Of a stretch of DNA of 64,000 nucleotides, positions 55,393 through 64,000 are shown piece by piece. The stretch's first letter is position 1, and each line of letters starts with the position of its first letter. The notes under the pieces were generated by a model. That model was given only the letters and a program-made list of their open reading frames with translations. It was not told where the DNA came from and searched no databases. Position numbers and translations under genes: made by a program. Source of the DNA: Flavobacterium sp. A45 (GTDB lineage: Bacteria > Bacteroidota > Bacteroidia > Flavobacteriales > Flavobacteriaceae); NCBI RefSeq assembly GCF_002001005.1, contig NZ_MUNX01000151.1, positions 31,247 through 95,246 of the forward strand, read 5' to 3'.

Positions 55393-57240
55393 ATGTGTGG
55401 AATAGTTGGATATATTGGTCATAGAGAGGCTTATCCTATAGTTATAAAGGGATTAAAAAGGCTTGAATATCGCGGGTATGATAGTGCAGGTGTGATGTTG
55501 TATGATGGTGAGACGATTAAATTGTCAAAGACCAAGGGAAAAGTTTCTGATCTGGAAGTTAAGGCCCAAAATGAAATAACCACAAATGGAACTATCGGTA
55601 TTGGACATACACGTTGGGCCACTCATGGTGTGCCAAATGATGTTAACTCACATCCCCACGTTTCTAATTCTGGTGATTTAGTGATAATTCATAACGGAAT
55701 CATTGAGAATTATGCTCCGTTGAAAGTGGAGCTGATAAAAAGAGGCTACACTTTTACATCAGATACAGATTCTGAGGTTTTGATTAACCTTATTGAGGAG
55801 GTTCAGAAAAACGAAAAACTGAAACTTGGAAAAGCAGTTCAGGTAGCATTAAATCAAGTAGTAGGGGCTTATGCTATTGCTGTTTTTGATAAAAAAAACC
55901 CAAATGAAATTGTTGCGGCAAGATTAGGAAGTCCGTTGGCAATTGGAATTGGTGAAGGTGAATATTTCATTGCTTCAGATGCATCACCATTTATTGAATA
56001 CACATCAAATGCTGTATATCTTGAAGATGGTGAAATGGCTAACATCAGATTGCATAAAACGATGAAAGTTCGTAAAATTAAAGATGATTCCATTGTTGAT
56101 CCGTATATTCAAGAGCTTCAAATGAACTTGGAGCAAATTGAGAAAGGTGGTTACGATCATTTTATGTTGAAAGAAATCTATGAGCAACCAAGTGTAATTA
56201 AGGATACTTATAGAGGAAGATTACATGCCAATGAAGGAATAATTCAAATGGCTGGAATTGAAGATAATCTTGAGAAATTTCTAAATGCAGATCGTATTAT
56301 AATTGTGGCTTGTGGCACCTCTTGGCATGCTGGTTTAGTGGCTGAGTATATAATCGAAGAATTTGCCAGAATCCCAGTTGAAGTTGAATATGCTTCTGAG
56401 TTTAGATATAGAAACCCTATTATAAACAGTAAAGACATTGTTATTGCTATTTCACAATCTGGTGAAACAGCCGATACTATGGCGGCTATAAAATTGGCAA
56501 AAGAGCATGGAGCATTTGTTTTTGGAGTATGTAATGTTGTAGGCTCGTCTATTTCGAGAGAAACACATGCTGGGGCATATACTCATGCTGGTCCAGAAAT
56601 TGGTGTGGCTTCGACAAAAGCATTTACAACTCAAATTACGGTGTTAACAATGTTGGCATTACGATTGGCTAAGGCCAAAGGAACTTTGACGCAGTCTGAT
56701 TTTCATACATATTTGCAAGAATTGGAAATCATTCCGGAAAAAGTTAAAGAAACATTGCAAACTAATGAAAAAGCCAAAGAGATTGCGGCTATTTTTAAAG
56801 ATGCTCCTAATTGTTTGTATTTAGGACGTGGATATAATTTTCCAGTGGCACTAGAAGGGGCTTTAAAATTAAAAGAGATTTCATACATACATGCTGAAGG
56901 TTATCCTGCTGCTGAAATGAAACATGGACCAATTGCTTTAATTGATGAATTGATGCCTGTTATCGTTATTGCTCCAAAGCAAGGGCATTATGATAAAATT
57001 GTTAGTAATATTCAAGAAATTAAATCCAGAAGCGGAAAAATAATAGCTGTTGTTACTAAAGGCGATACTCAAGTTCGTGAATTGGCGGATTATGTTATTG
57101 AGATACCTGAAACATCAGATGCATTGTCGCCGTTGATAACAACTATACCGTTACAGCTTTTATCTTATCATATTGCTGTTATGAGAGGTTGTAATGTTGA
57201 TCAGCCTAGAAATTTAGCAAAATCAGTTACTGTTGAATAA
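55393..57240 (+). CDS. glmS: glutamine-fructose-6-phosphate aminotransferase (isomerizing)
   Basis: The 615-residue enzyme makes glucosamine-6-phosphate from fructose-6-phosphate and glutamine, the first step to UDP-GlcNAc for peptidoglycan and LPS. The N-terminal glutaminase begins MCGIVGYIG with the nucleophile Cys2, and has YRGYDSAGV, HTRWATHG and HNGIIENYAPL. Two SIS domains follow (about 290-430 and 460-600), with ACGTSWHAG, ISQSGETADT and GVASTKAFT, and the C-terminal AEMKHGPIALID, LAKSVTVE. The length is normal. No glmS ribozyme was expected in this group and none was seen. It ends the operon at the terminator 57263. Confidence 0.98.
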   Translation: MCGIVGYIGHREAYPIVIKGLKRLEYRGYDSAGVMLYDGETIKLSKTKGKVSDLEVKAQNEITTNGTIGIGHTRWATHGVPNDVNSHPHVSNSGDLVIIHNGIIENYAPLKVELIKRGYTFTSDTDSEVLINLIEEVQKNEKLKLGKAVQVALNQVVGAYAIAVFDKKNPNEIVAARLGSPLAIGIGEGEYFIASDASPFIEYTSNAVYLEDGEMANIRLHKTMKVRKIKDDSIVDPYIQELQMNLEQIEKGGYDHFMLKEIYEQPSVIKDTYRGRLHANEGIIQMAGIEDNLEKFLNADRIIIVACGTSWHAGLVAEYIIEEFARIPVEVEYASEFRYRNPIINSKDIVIAISQSGETADTMAAIKLAKEHGAFVFGVCNVVGSSISRETHAGAYTHAGPEIGVASTKAFTTQITVLTMLALRLAKAKGTLTQSDFHTYLQELEIIPEKVKETLQTNEKAKEIAAIFKDAPNCLYLGRGYNFPVALEGALKLKEISYIHAEGYPAAEMKHGPIALIDELMPVIVIAPKQGHYDKIVSNIQEIKSRSGKIIAVVTKGDTQVRELADYVIEIPETSDALSPLITTIPLQLLSYHIAVMRGCNVDQPRNLAKSVTVE

Positions 57241-57262
57241 CGAATAATTGTATAATTTTTAG

Positions 57263-57290
57263 AAAAAGCGAGATTTATATCTCGCTTTTT
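57263..57290 (+). terminator. rho-independent terminator after glmS
   Basis: AAAAAGCGAGAT (57263-57274) pairs perfectly with ATCTCGCTTTTT (57279-57290), followed by more T. Confidence 0.9.
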
Positions 57291-57487
57291 TTTGCTTTAT
57301 ACTTTTTACGAAATCGTTGTAATTTTTATGATAAATATAACAGAAGTATTAAATTGTTATGTATGCATAGTATTTTTTGCGATTAACTCATTGTTTTGTT
57401 GTTAAATACGCAAAATATTAAAATATTGAATTGTTAATTAATGAGTCTATTAGCTAATAATAATGATAAATATTTTTATATTTATTA

Positions 57488-57515
57488 TTGATAATTAAAA
57501 AATATGTGTAATTTG
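57488..57515 (+). promoter_or_regulatory. probable promoter of the TonB receptor gene
   Basis: TTG at 57488-57490 is followed after 18 bases by TAATTTG (57509-57515), a slightly short form of TAnnTTTG. The expected start point is about 20 bases before the ATG. Confidence 0.45.
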
Positions 57516-57543
57516 GCGCCACTAACTTACTAAAATTTACCAG

Positions 57544-60381
57544 ATGAGATTGTATTTGCTTTTTTTGACATTGTTTTTTTGTAGCATATCTTTTGCGCAA
57601 AATTCTATCAAAGGTGTTGTTACTGATGAAAATAATCATCCTGTTCCAGGTGCTAGTATTAAAATGGCTGGATCGAATGAAGGGACAACGTCAGATTATG
57701 ACGGATCTTTTGTTTTGACTACCAAACAAACACCTCCTTTTTCTATTGATGTTACTGCAGTTGGGCATAGTGCATCCAGCGTAAAAGTAGAATCAATATC
57801 GCAAAAAGTCCAAGTGAAACTTAATTCGGAAGAAACGAAATTGAATGAAATTGTGGTTTCCGCTTCACGTGCGCCCGAAAGAGTGCTTCAATCACCTGTT
57901 ACTATTGAGAGAATGGGAATTGCACAAGTAAAAAGCACTACGGCTCCAACTTTCTATGATGGTTTGGAAAATTTAAAAGAAGTGCAATTTAATACTAGTA
58001 GTATCTCTTTCAAAACAGTAAATACCAGAGGATTTGCCGCAGTTGGGAATACTCGTTTTATGCAATTAGTGGACGGTATGGATAACTCGTCTCCTGCATT
58101 GAACTTTGTGTTAGGAAACTTAATTGGTCTTTCTGATATTGATGTGGCTAGTGTAGAACTTTTGCCAGGAGCATCATCCGCTTTATATGGTGCAAATGCG
58201 TTCAATGGAATTTTATTTATGAACAGTAAAAATCCTTTTACAAATCAAGGAATCAGTTCTTATGTGAAATATGGACAAACTTCACAAGATGTTGCCGGTA
58301 CCAATGATTATTTTGATATGGGAATTAGAGCAGCTACTGCTTTTAATAAATATTTTGCTGTAAAAGCTAACTTCAATTACATGAAGGCTACCGAATGGAT
58401 TGCCGATGACAGAAGAAGTATGACAGGTGGTTCTATTGGTCATGATGGAAATCAAAATTATGACGGTTTGAATATTTATGGAGATGAGGTGACTACTTTT
58501 ATCAACAATGTTGGACAGGTAAGTAGAACTGGATATCGTGAAAAAGATTTGAATGACAATAAAGTGAATAGTGTTAAAGCGGATTTCTCTTTGCATATCA
58601 GACCTTGGGCTGATGATACTGAAATCTCGCTTCAATATAAATTAGGTATGGGAAATACTATTTACCAAGGAGCGAATAGATATGCTTTGAATGATTTTTT
58701 TATGAGTCAAACCAAAATTGAAATAAAAGGAAGAAACTTTTTTGCTAGAGCGTATCGTTCTGCTGAAGATGCTGGTAATTCTTATGATATGCGCTTTGCG
58801 GGTTGGAATGTGCAAAGAGCGGCTAAATCGGATACGAACTGGTTTACTGATTATGCTACGTCGTTTCAATTGTCTTCTGCTGTTTTGGGACTTGATGGTA
58901 ATGAAGCCGCAAATTATGCAAGAACTTTTGCTGATACCAATGTGTCGCCAGGGCTGAATTTAGTTCCTAATATTGATCCAGCTGATCCTTCAGCACCTAG
59001 AGGGGCAAGATTTGAACCTGGATCTCCTGAATTTACAAATGCATTAAATACTGTAAAAAGTGATCCTGATTTTACAAAAGGAGCAAAATTTACCGATCAA
59101 TCCAAAATTTATCATTCAGATGTTAATTATAACTTCAGAGACTTAATTAAGTTTGCTGAAGTTCAAGTAGGAGGTTCTGCTCGTCAATATGAAATGAATT
59201 CTAGCGGATCTATTTTTACTGATTATGATGGGCCAATTCGTTACAATGAGTATGGAGTTTATACACAAGCATCCAAATTGTTTATGGATGATCGTTTGAA
59301 AGTAGTTGCTTCTATTCGTTATGATAAAAGTCAAAACTTTGACGGAAATGTTTCGCCAAGAGTATCTTTTGTTTACTCTGCTGGAGAGCAAAAGAATCAC
59401 AACTTTAGAGCGTCTTACCAAACAGGTTTTAGAAATCCTACAACACAAGATCAATATATCGGACTTGACTTAGGACCATTTGCTTTAATTGGTTCGGCTC
59501 CAGAAAACTTAGTTCGTTATTCTGAAATTAGAAATGTAAGTTCATCAGGTCAAGCGGCTGGAGCAGCTGCTACTGTTACTATGGATGGTACGAATGCTTA
59601 TAATAATTCTTATACCTTGACTTCTGTTCAGGCGTTTGGAGCTGCATTGGCTGCAAATCCTTCTGATGTTGCTGGGGCTGCAGCTTTATTGCAATCGGCA
59701 AATGCAAAGTTGGTTCGTCCGGAAGAAGTGAAAGCTTACGAGTTAGGATACCGTACGGTAATTAATAATGATTTATCGGTGGATTTGAATGGGTATTACA
59801 ATCAATATAATCATTTCTTAAATACTACTAGAGCAGCAGGTGTGTATTATGGTGATGTTAATTCTGCAATCAATTTGTCTGATCCATTGAGCCCTGTTTA
59901 TGCTTTGGTTAGAAGTGACAGAAGAATATATCAAGTATATACGAATACTTCAGCCGACGTTTCGTCTTTAGGTTTTGGTGTTGGTTTGTCTAAAAAGGTA
60001 TACAAAGACTTTGAATTGGGGGCAAACTATAATTATTCTCAATTAGATTTTGATCAATCACAAGATCCGGGCTTTGTTACAGGATTTAATACTCCAAAAC
60101 ATAGAGTGAAAGCTTCATTGGGAAATACAAGGTTGTTTAAAAACTTTGGATTTAATACAAATGTAAGATGGAATTCAGAATATTTATGGCAATCTTCTTT
60201 TGCTGATGGAATGGTTCCAGAAACTACTGTATTTGACGCTCAAATTAATTATGCTGTTCCAGCCTATAAATTATTATTTAAATTAGGAGGGACTAATATT
60301 GGGGGCAAAGATTATATACAAGTAATTGGTGCGGGTTCAATTGGGCAACAATGGTTTGCGTCATTAACAATTAATCCGTAA
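57544..60381 (+). CDS. TonB-dependent receptor with carboxypeptidase-like N-terminal domain
   Basis: The 945-residue outer membrane receptor has a Sec signal peptide (IS-FAQ, about 19), a CarboxypepD_reg-like domain (about 20-105, NSIKGVVTDENNHPVPGASI), a plug domain (about 115-235, EIVVSASRAPERVLQSPVTI, then DIDVASVELLPGASSALYGANA) and a large beta-barrel to the end (QWFASLTINP). The architecture fits SusC-like or siderophore-type receptors driven by TonB, ExbB and ExbD. The gene is 37 bases before the SGNH lipoprotein gene, suggesting one transcript and a joint role in uptake. The ligand is unknown; no SusD-like gene is adjacent. Confidence 0.94.
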   Translation: MRLYLLFLTLFFCSISFAQNSIKGVVTDENNHPVPGASIKMAGSNEGTTSDYDGSFVLTTKQTPPFSIDVTAVGHSASSVKVESISQKVQVKLNSEETKLNEIVVSASRAPERVLQSPVTIERMGIAQVKSTTAPTFYDGLENLKEVQFNTSSISFKTVNTRGFAAVGNTRFMQLVDGMDNSSPALNFVLGNLIGLSDIDVASVELLPGASSALYGANAFNGILFMNSKNPFTNQGISSYVKYGQTSQDVAGTNDYFDMGIRAATAFNKYFAVKANFNYMKATEWIADDRRSMTGGSIGHDGNQNYDGLNIYGDEVTTFINNVGQVSRTGYREKDLNDNKVNSVKADFSLHIRPWADDTEISLQYKLGMGNTIYQGANRYALNDFFMSQTKIEIKGRNFFARAYRSAEDAGNSYDMRFAGWNVQRAAKSDTNWFTDYATSFQLSSAVLGLDGNEAANYARTFADTNVSPGLNLVPNIDPADPSAPRGARFEPGSPEFTNALNTVKSDPDFTKGAKFTDQSKIYHSDVNYNFRDLIKFAEVQVGGSARQYEMNSSGSIFTDYDGPIRYNEYGVYTQASKLFMDDRLKVVASIRYDKSQNFDGNVSPRVSFVYSAGEQKNHNFRASYQTGFRNPTTQDQYIGLDLGPFALIGSAPENLVRYSEIRNVSSSGQAAGAAATVTMDGTNAYNNSYTLTSVQAFGAALAANPSDVAGAAALLQSANAKLVRPEEVKAYELGYRTVINNDLSVDLNGYYNQYNHFLNTTRAAGVYYGDVNSAINLSDPLSPVYALVRSDRRIYQVYTNTSADVSSLGFGVGLSKKVYKDFELGANYNYSQLDFDQSQDPGFVTGFNTPKHRVKASLGNTRLFKNFGFNTNVRWNSEYLWQSSFADGMVPETTVFDAQINYAVPAYKLLFKLGGTNIGGKDYIQVIGAGSIGQQWFASLTINP

Positions 60382-60418
60382 TTAAAAAAGATTAGGTCAA
60401 AACTTAAAAATATAGAAT

Positions 60419-61879
60419 ATGATAAAAAATTTCAAATGGCTACTGCTGGCTTCTTTAAGCTTTGTAGCGTGTGATAGTAATGATGATGAAACAACCGTGG
60501 CAGAAGTGCCAATTACACCAGGAACTGCAGTCTTAACAAAATACGTAGCATTAGGAGATTCCTTTGCTGCAGGTTATAGTGATGGAGCATTATTCAAAGC
60601 AGGTCAAGCTAATTCGTATGTGAATATATTGGCCGAGCAATTCATTCCAGCAGGAGGAGTAGCCGCTACTAATCCTTTTATGGCAGATAATATTGGTGGA
60701 TTATTATTGGGTGGAAATGTAATTGCTGGGCCAAGACTTTGGTTTAATGGTAAAGGTCCAGTTCCTGTTACAGGTACGCCTACTACAGAAGTAACTAGTA
60801 AGCTTACGGGGCCATTTAGTAATTTAGGTGTTCCGGGAGCTAAAAGCTATCATTTATTAGCTGCAGGATATGGGAATGTTGCTGGTGTAGCTTCAGGTAA
60901 GGCAAATCCATATTATGCGCGTTTTGCTACTTCGGGGACAGCAACAGTATTGGCAGATGCTTTGACTCAAGTTCCAACTTTCTTCTCTTTGTTTATTGGA
61001 GGAAATGATGTTTTGGGATATGCAACATCTGGGGGTATTGGAGTTAACCAAACAGGGAATTTGGATCCTTCCACTTATGGAGGAAATGATATTACTGATC
61101 CAAATGTTTTTGCAAATGTATACAATACTTTGGCTACTAATTTAACAGCCAACGGAGCAAAAGGGGTAGTTGCCAATTTACCATATGTAACGACATTGCC
61201 TTATTTTACAACTGTGCCTTTTAATCCAGTGCCGTTAGTTGCGGCTCAGGTTTCAGCTTTGAATTCTGCCTATGCAGCATATAATCAAGGTTTAGTAGGA
61301 GCTAAGAATGCAGGATTAATTACCGAAGAAGAAAGATTAAAGAGAACTATTAAGTTTATTGTGGGAAATAATTCAGTTGTTATTGTTGATGAATATTTAA
61401 AAAATTTAGCAGGACTAGGATTGCCGTCCTACAGACAAACTGCTAAGGGTGATTTGATTGTATTGTTTTCTCAAGGAGAAAGCACTCAGGAGTTTTTAAA
61501 AGCAGGAAACGGTACTGCTGTTCCATTACAAGACAGATGGGTATTGTCCCAAAACGAAGTTGCTGAGGTTAAAGTAGCTACTGATGCTTACAATGTTACA
61601 ATTGCTGCTACTGCAGAATCAAAAGGTTTGGCCTTTGTTGATGCCAAAGCAGCTATGACTCAATTGTCTACAACTGGAGTACGTTTTGGAAATTATCACA
61701 TGTCTGCGGGCTATGTTACAGGAGGTGCTTTTTCATTGGATGGGGTTCATCCAAGTGCAAGAGGATATGCTTTTATCGCTAATTTATTTGTTGATGCAAT
61801 TAACACAAAATTTGGAGCGACCTTAAGAAAGGTTGATTTGGCTAATTACCAAATACAATACCCAAAAACGATACAATAG
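60419..61879 (+). CDS. SGNH/GDSL-type lipoprotein hydrolase
   Basis: The 486-residue protein has a lipobox (LSFVAC, Cys18) and an SGNH hydrolase fold. GDSFAAGYS (block I, catalytic Ser48), LGVPGAKSY (block II), FIGGNDVLGYA (block III, Asn) and SLDGVHPSARGYAFIAN (block V, the Asp-His pair of DxxH) are all present, so the catalytic set is complete. It should cleave ester bonds of lipids or glycans at the cell surface. Being just after the TonB receptor gene, it may prepare the receptor's substrate, which is inference. Its terminator is at 61901-61930. Confidence 0.9.
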   Translation: MIKNFKWLLLASLSFVACDSNDDETTVAEVPITPGTAVLTKYVALGDSFAAGYSDGALFKAGQANSYVNILAEQFIPAGGVAATNPFMADNIGGLLLGGNVIAGPRLWFNGKGPVPVTGTPTTEVTSKLTGPFSNLGVPGAKSYHLLAAGYGNVAGVASGKANPYYARFATSGTATVLADALTQVPTFFSLFIGGNDVLGYATSGGIGVNQTGNLDPSTYGGNDITDPNVFANVYNTLATNLTANGAKGVVANLPYVTTLPYFTTVPFNPVPLVAAQVSALNSAYAAYNQGLVGAKNAGLITEEERLKRTIKFIVGNNSVVIVDEYLKNLAGLGLPSYRQTAKGDLIVLFSQGESTQEFLKAGNGTAVPLQDRWVLSQNEVAEVKVATDAYNVTIAATAESKGLAFVDAKAAMTQLSTTGVRFGNYHMSAGYVTGGAFSLDGVHPSARGYAFIANLFVDAINTKFGATLRKVDLANYQIQYPKTIQ

Positions 61880-61900
61880 TTTTAATTTTGATAAATTACT

Positions 61901-61930
61901 AAAACCACCCGTTTATCACGTGGTGGTTTT
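61901..61930 (+). terminator. rho-independent terminator after the SGNH gene
   Basis: AAAACCACC (61901-61909) pairs with GGTGGTTTT (61922-61930), followed by TT-rich sequence. Confidence 0.85.
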
Positions 61931-62022
61931 TTGATTTTAGTGAAAAACGGCTTGTTTTCATAGTTTGGAACGGCTTAATAGTCAATTCGATAAAAAATTA
62001 GCTTTTTTTATAAAAAAAAATA

Positions 62023-62052
62023 TTGATTTTATATTTTAAAAAATTATCTTTG
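62023..62052 (+). promoter_or_regulatory. promoter of atpD-atpC
   Basis: TTG at 62023-62025 and TATCTTTG at 62045-62052 are 19 bases apart, an exact match to the Bacteroidetes consensus. The atpD ATG is about 85 bases downstream. Confidence 0.6.
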
Positions 62053-62136
62053 CACTCTGAAAAAAGTATCCAATCGAGCTATTTCGATGGGCTGTATTTC
62101 ATAAACCTAAATAGCTATTTAATAAACACATAAGTA

Positions 62137-63648
62137 ATGTCAAAAGTAATAGGAAAAGTTGCCCAAATCATTGGACCAGTAGTCGATGTAGTTTTCAACG
62201 GAAAAGATGTTGAACTTCCAAAAATTTATGATTCATTAGAAATCACTAAAAAAGATGGTACATTATTAGTACTTGAAGTACAATCTCACATTGGTGAAAA
62301 CACTGTTCGTACCATTTCGATGGACTCAACAGATGGTTTGAGCAGAGGTTATGAAGTAGTTGGAACAGGAAATCCTATCCAAATGCCAATCGGTGCCGAT
62401 GTTTACGGTCGTTTGTTTAACGTAATTGGGGATGCAATTGACGGTTTGCCAGCTTTGCCAAAAACAGGTGAAAATGGAACTTCAATCCACAAGCAAGCAC
62501 CAAAATTTGAAGATTTATCTACATCTTCTGAAGTTTTATTTACAGGTATTAAAGTAATCGATTTGATTGAGCCTTACTCAAAAGGGGGTAAAATTGGATT
62601 GTTTGGTGGTGCTGGAGTAGGTAAAACAGTATTGATTCAGGAGTTGATTAACAATATTGCAAAAGGTCACGGTGGACTTTCTGTATTCGCAGGGGTAGGA
62701 GAAAGAACACGTGAAGGGAATGACTTACTTCGTGAGATGTTGGAGTCAGGAATTATTAAATACGGTGAGGAATTCATGCACTCTATGGAAAATGGGGGAT
62801 GGGATTTGTCTAAAGTAGATATGCCAGGAATGAGAGAGTCTAAAGCTACTTTCGTTTTCGGACAAATGAATGAGCCTCCAGGAGCTCGTGCTCGTGTGGC
62901 ACTTTCTGGATTGTCTATCGCTGAGTATTTCCGTGATGGAGCAGGTTCTGATCAAGGAAAAGACGTATTATTCTTCGTTGATAATATCTTCCGTTTTACA
63001 CAAGCAGGTTCTGAGGTATCGGCTCTTTTAGGTCGTATGCCTTCTGCGGTAGGTTACCAACCAACATTGGCAACTGAAATGGGTGCGATGCAAGAACGTA
63101 TTACATCTACAAACAAAGGTTCTATTACATCTGTACAAGCGGTTTACGTTCCTGCGGATGATTTAACTGACCCGGCGCCAGCAACAACATTTGCTCACCT
63201 TGATGCTACTACTGTATTGTCCCGTAAAATTGCTGAGTTAGGTATCTATCCTGCGGTGGATCCATTAGATTCTACTTCAAGAATTTTAGCTCCACACATT
63301 ATTGGTGATGAGCATTATGATTGTGCACAAAGAGTAAAAGAAATTCTTCAAAAATACAAACAATTGCAAGATATTATCGCGATTCTTGGTATGGAGGAAT
63401 TATCTGAAGAAGATAAATTGTCTGTATCTAGAGCACGTCGTGTTCAACGTTTCTTGTCTCAACCTTTCCACGTTGCTGAGCAATTTACTGGATTAAAAGG
63501 TGTATTAGTTGATATCAAAGATACTATCAAAGGATTTAATATGATTATTGACGGTGAATTAGATCACTTGCCAGAATCAGCTTTCAACCTTAAAGGTACT
63601 ATTGAAGAAGCTATCGAGGCTGGAGAAAAAATGTTGGCAGAAGCGTAA
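62137..63648 (+). CDS. atpD: F1 ATP synthase subunit beta
   Basis: The 503-residue catalytic subunit of F1 has Walker A GGAGVGKTVLIQ (about 157-168), GVGERTREGNDLL (catalytic Glu-Arg region), FVDNIFRFTQAGSEVSALLGR (Walker B and DELSEED-adjacent; quoted as FFVDNIFRFTQAGSEVS) and MEELSEEDKLSV (the DELSEED-like regulatory segment). It hydrolyses or makes ATP as part of the alpha3beta3 ring on the inner membrane. The length and motifs are normal. Bacteroidetes commonly keep atpD-atpC apart from the other atp genes, as here. Confidence 0.98.
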   Translation: MSKVIGKVAQIIGPVVDVVFNGKDVELPKIYDSLEITKKDGTLLVLEVQSHIGENTVRTISMDSTDGLSRGYEVVGTGNPIQMPIGADVYGRLFNVIGDAIDGLPALPKTGENGTSIHKQAPKFEDLSTSSEVLFTGIKVIDLIEPYSKGGKIGLFGGAGVGKTVLIQELINNIAKGHGGLSVFAGVGERTREGNDLLREMLESGIIKYGEEFMHSMENGGWDLSKVDMPGMRESKATFVFGQMNEPPGARARVALSGLSIAEYFRDGAGSDQGKDVLFFVDNIFRFTQAGSEVSALLGRMPSAVGYQPTLATEMGAMQERITSTNKGSITSVQAVYVPADDLTDPAPATTFAHLDATTVLSRKIAELGIYPAVDPLDSTSRILAPHIIGDEHYDCAQRVKEILQKYKQLQDIIAILGMEELSEEDKLSVSRARRVQRFLSQPFHVAEQFTGLKGVLVDIKDTIKGFNMIIDGELDHLPESAFNLKGTIEEAIEAGEKMLAEA

Positions 63649-63718
63649 TTGGTTGTTAGTTGTTAGTTGTCCAGTTGTTAGAAACAACCACCAACCATCA
63701 ACCATCAACTATTAACTA
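63649..63718. repeat. TTAGTTG / CAACTA repeat stretch between atpD and atpC
   Basis: TTGGTTGTTAGTTGTTAGTT and neighbouring units (63649-63680) face ACCAACCATCAACCATCAAC and ATTAACT (63686-63717), an imperfect inverted repeat that nearly fills the 77-bp gap. It may form a hairpin that regulates the atpD to atpC ratio, but the motif also looks like a dispersed Flavobacterium repeat. Confidence 0.6.
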
Positions 63719-63725
63719 AATAATT

Positions 63726-64000
63726 ATGATTTTAGAAATAGTATCACCAGAAGCGAAATTATTTTCAGGAGAAATCACTTCTATTTCTGTTCCAGGAGTA
63801 GATGGTCGTTTTCAAATGCTGAATAACCACGCGCCAATAGTTTCATTGCTTCAAAAAGGAACAGTTAATATTACTGCTCCAAGTTTTGATTTAAACGAAG
63901 AAACGGCAAGTTTATTTACCAAAATAAATGATCAAAATTATACTTTAGAAATTAACTCTGGGACTCTTGAGTTAAAAGATAATAAAGTAATTGTTTTAGC
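63726..64000 (+). CDS. atpC: F1 ATP synthase subunit epsilon, 3' end cut off by the window
   Basis: The ATG at 63726 opens MILEIVSPEAKLFSGEITSI, the usual MxLxIVTPExxLFxGEV start, followed by VPGVDGRFQMLNNHAPIVSLL (quoted in part: VPGVDGRFQMLNNHAP), a strong match to the N-terminal beta-sandwich of the epsilon subunit. 91 residues are visible before the window ends. In other bacteria the protein has about 90-140 residues, so the C-terminal part may be short or missing. It couples ATP synthesis to proton flow and can inhibit ATPase activity. Confidence 0.93.
   Translation, partial: MILEIVSPEAKLFSGEITSISVPGVDGRFQMLNNHAPIVSLLQKGTVNITAPSFDLNEETASLFTKINDQNYTLEINSGTLELKDNKVIVL

Noticed and set aside
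1..64000. CRISPR array or direct-repeat array
   Set aside because: No regularly spaced repeats of 24-40 bases were seen; the only repeats are the intergenic families and the tandem gene duplication described.

Overview
The window looks like chromosomal DNA of a Flavobacterium-type member of the Bacteroidetes. The reasons are a low G+C content, promoters of the Bacteroidetes form (TTG or TTTG, a 19-20 base gap, then TAnnTTTG), three exported proteins with type IX secretion (T9SS) C-terminal tails, a CarboxypepD_reg/TonB receptor, an OlsF-type acyltransferase, many Sec/lipobox proteins, and atpD-atpC standing apart from the rest of the ATP synthase genes. No rRNA, tRNA, CRISPR array, transposase or integrase was seen.

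Layout. 1-3423: end of a LOG-family gene, then an unusual pair made of a predicted papain-like cysteine peptidase and a glutamine-synthetase-fold COOH-NH2 ligase (amidoligase). 3468-10046 (minus): an exported unknown, a CAT-family acetyltransferase homologue, an OmpA-type porin, a HAD phosphatase and metG. 10326-16134: small basic protein, lipocalin-like lipoprotein, DUF1080 protein, DMP19-type protein, M1 aminopeptidase with a T9SS tail, two exported proteins. 16363-21870 (minus): DUF1501/DUF1800 pair and two paralogous lipoproteins. 22363-28336 (minus): Crp-type regulator, a three-gene envelope operon of unknown function, nhaA. 28458-31955 (plus): hydroxyacid dehydrogenase, then a membrane-protein cluster (two TM2 proteins, DUF2752, DUF4870-like, M48 protease). 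32041-42981: olsF, xth, OmpA lipoprotein, aldo/keto reductase, secreted sugar dehydrogenase, VWA lipoprotein, and a LytS/LytTR two-component pair. 43066-46864: an islet inserted at the 3' end of a transglycosylase gene. 46834-52831 (minus): AsmA-like/GT51 transglycosylase, radA, a degenerate esterase, panD, panC. 52939-64000 (plus): truncated GT5-like protein, DUF4270 lipoprotein, glmS, TonB receptor plus SGNH lipoprotein, atpD and the start of atpC.

How genes work together. panC and panD supply beta-alanine and pantothenate for CoA. glmS supplies glucosamine-6-phosphate for peptidoglycan and LPS, next to envelope genes. The TonB receptor and the SGNH lipoprotein probably form a surface uptake/hydrolysis pair. 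The sensor kinase and LytTR regulator form one signalling pair.

The most unusual structure is the islet at 43157-46806. Its left edge is a 91-bp second copy of the transglycosylase gene's last 29 codons, differing at three bases that are all silent. Its right edge is an almost perfect 58-bp palindrome made from the same gene tail. It carries tandemly duplicated DUF6705-like genes, a JAMM-like lipoprotein and another lipoprotein. The second unusual item is the peptidase/amidoligase pair at 616-3423. Two families of intergenic repeats are also present in several copies. Family assignments rest on motif recognition by eye; no database search was run.
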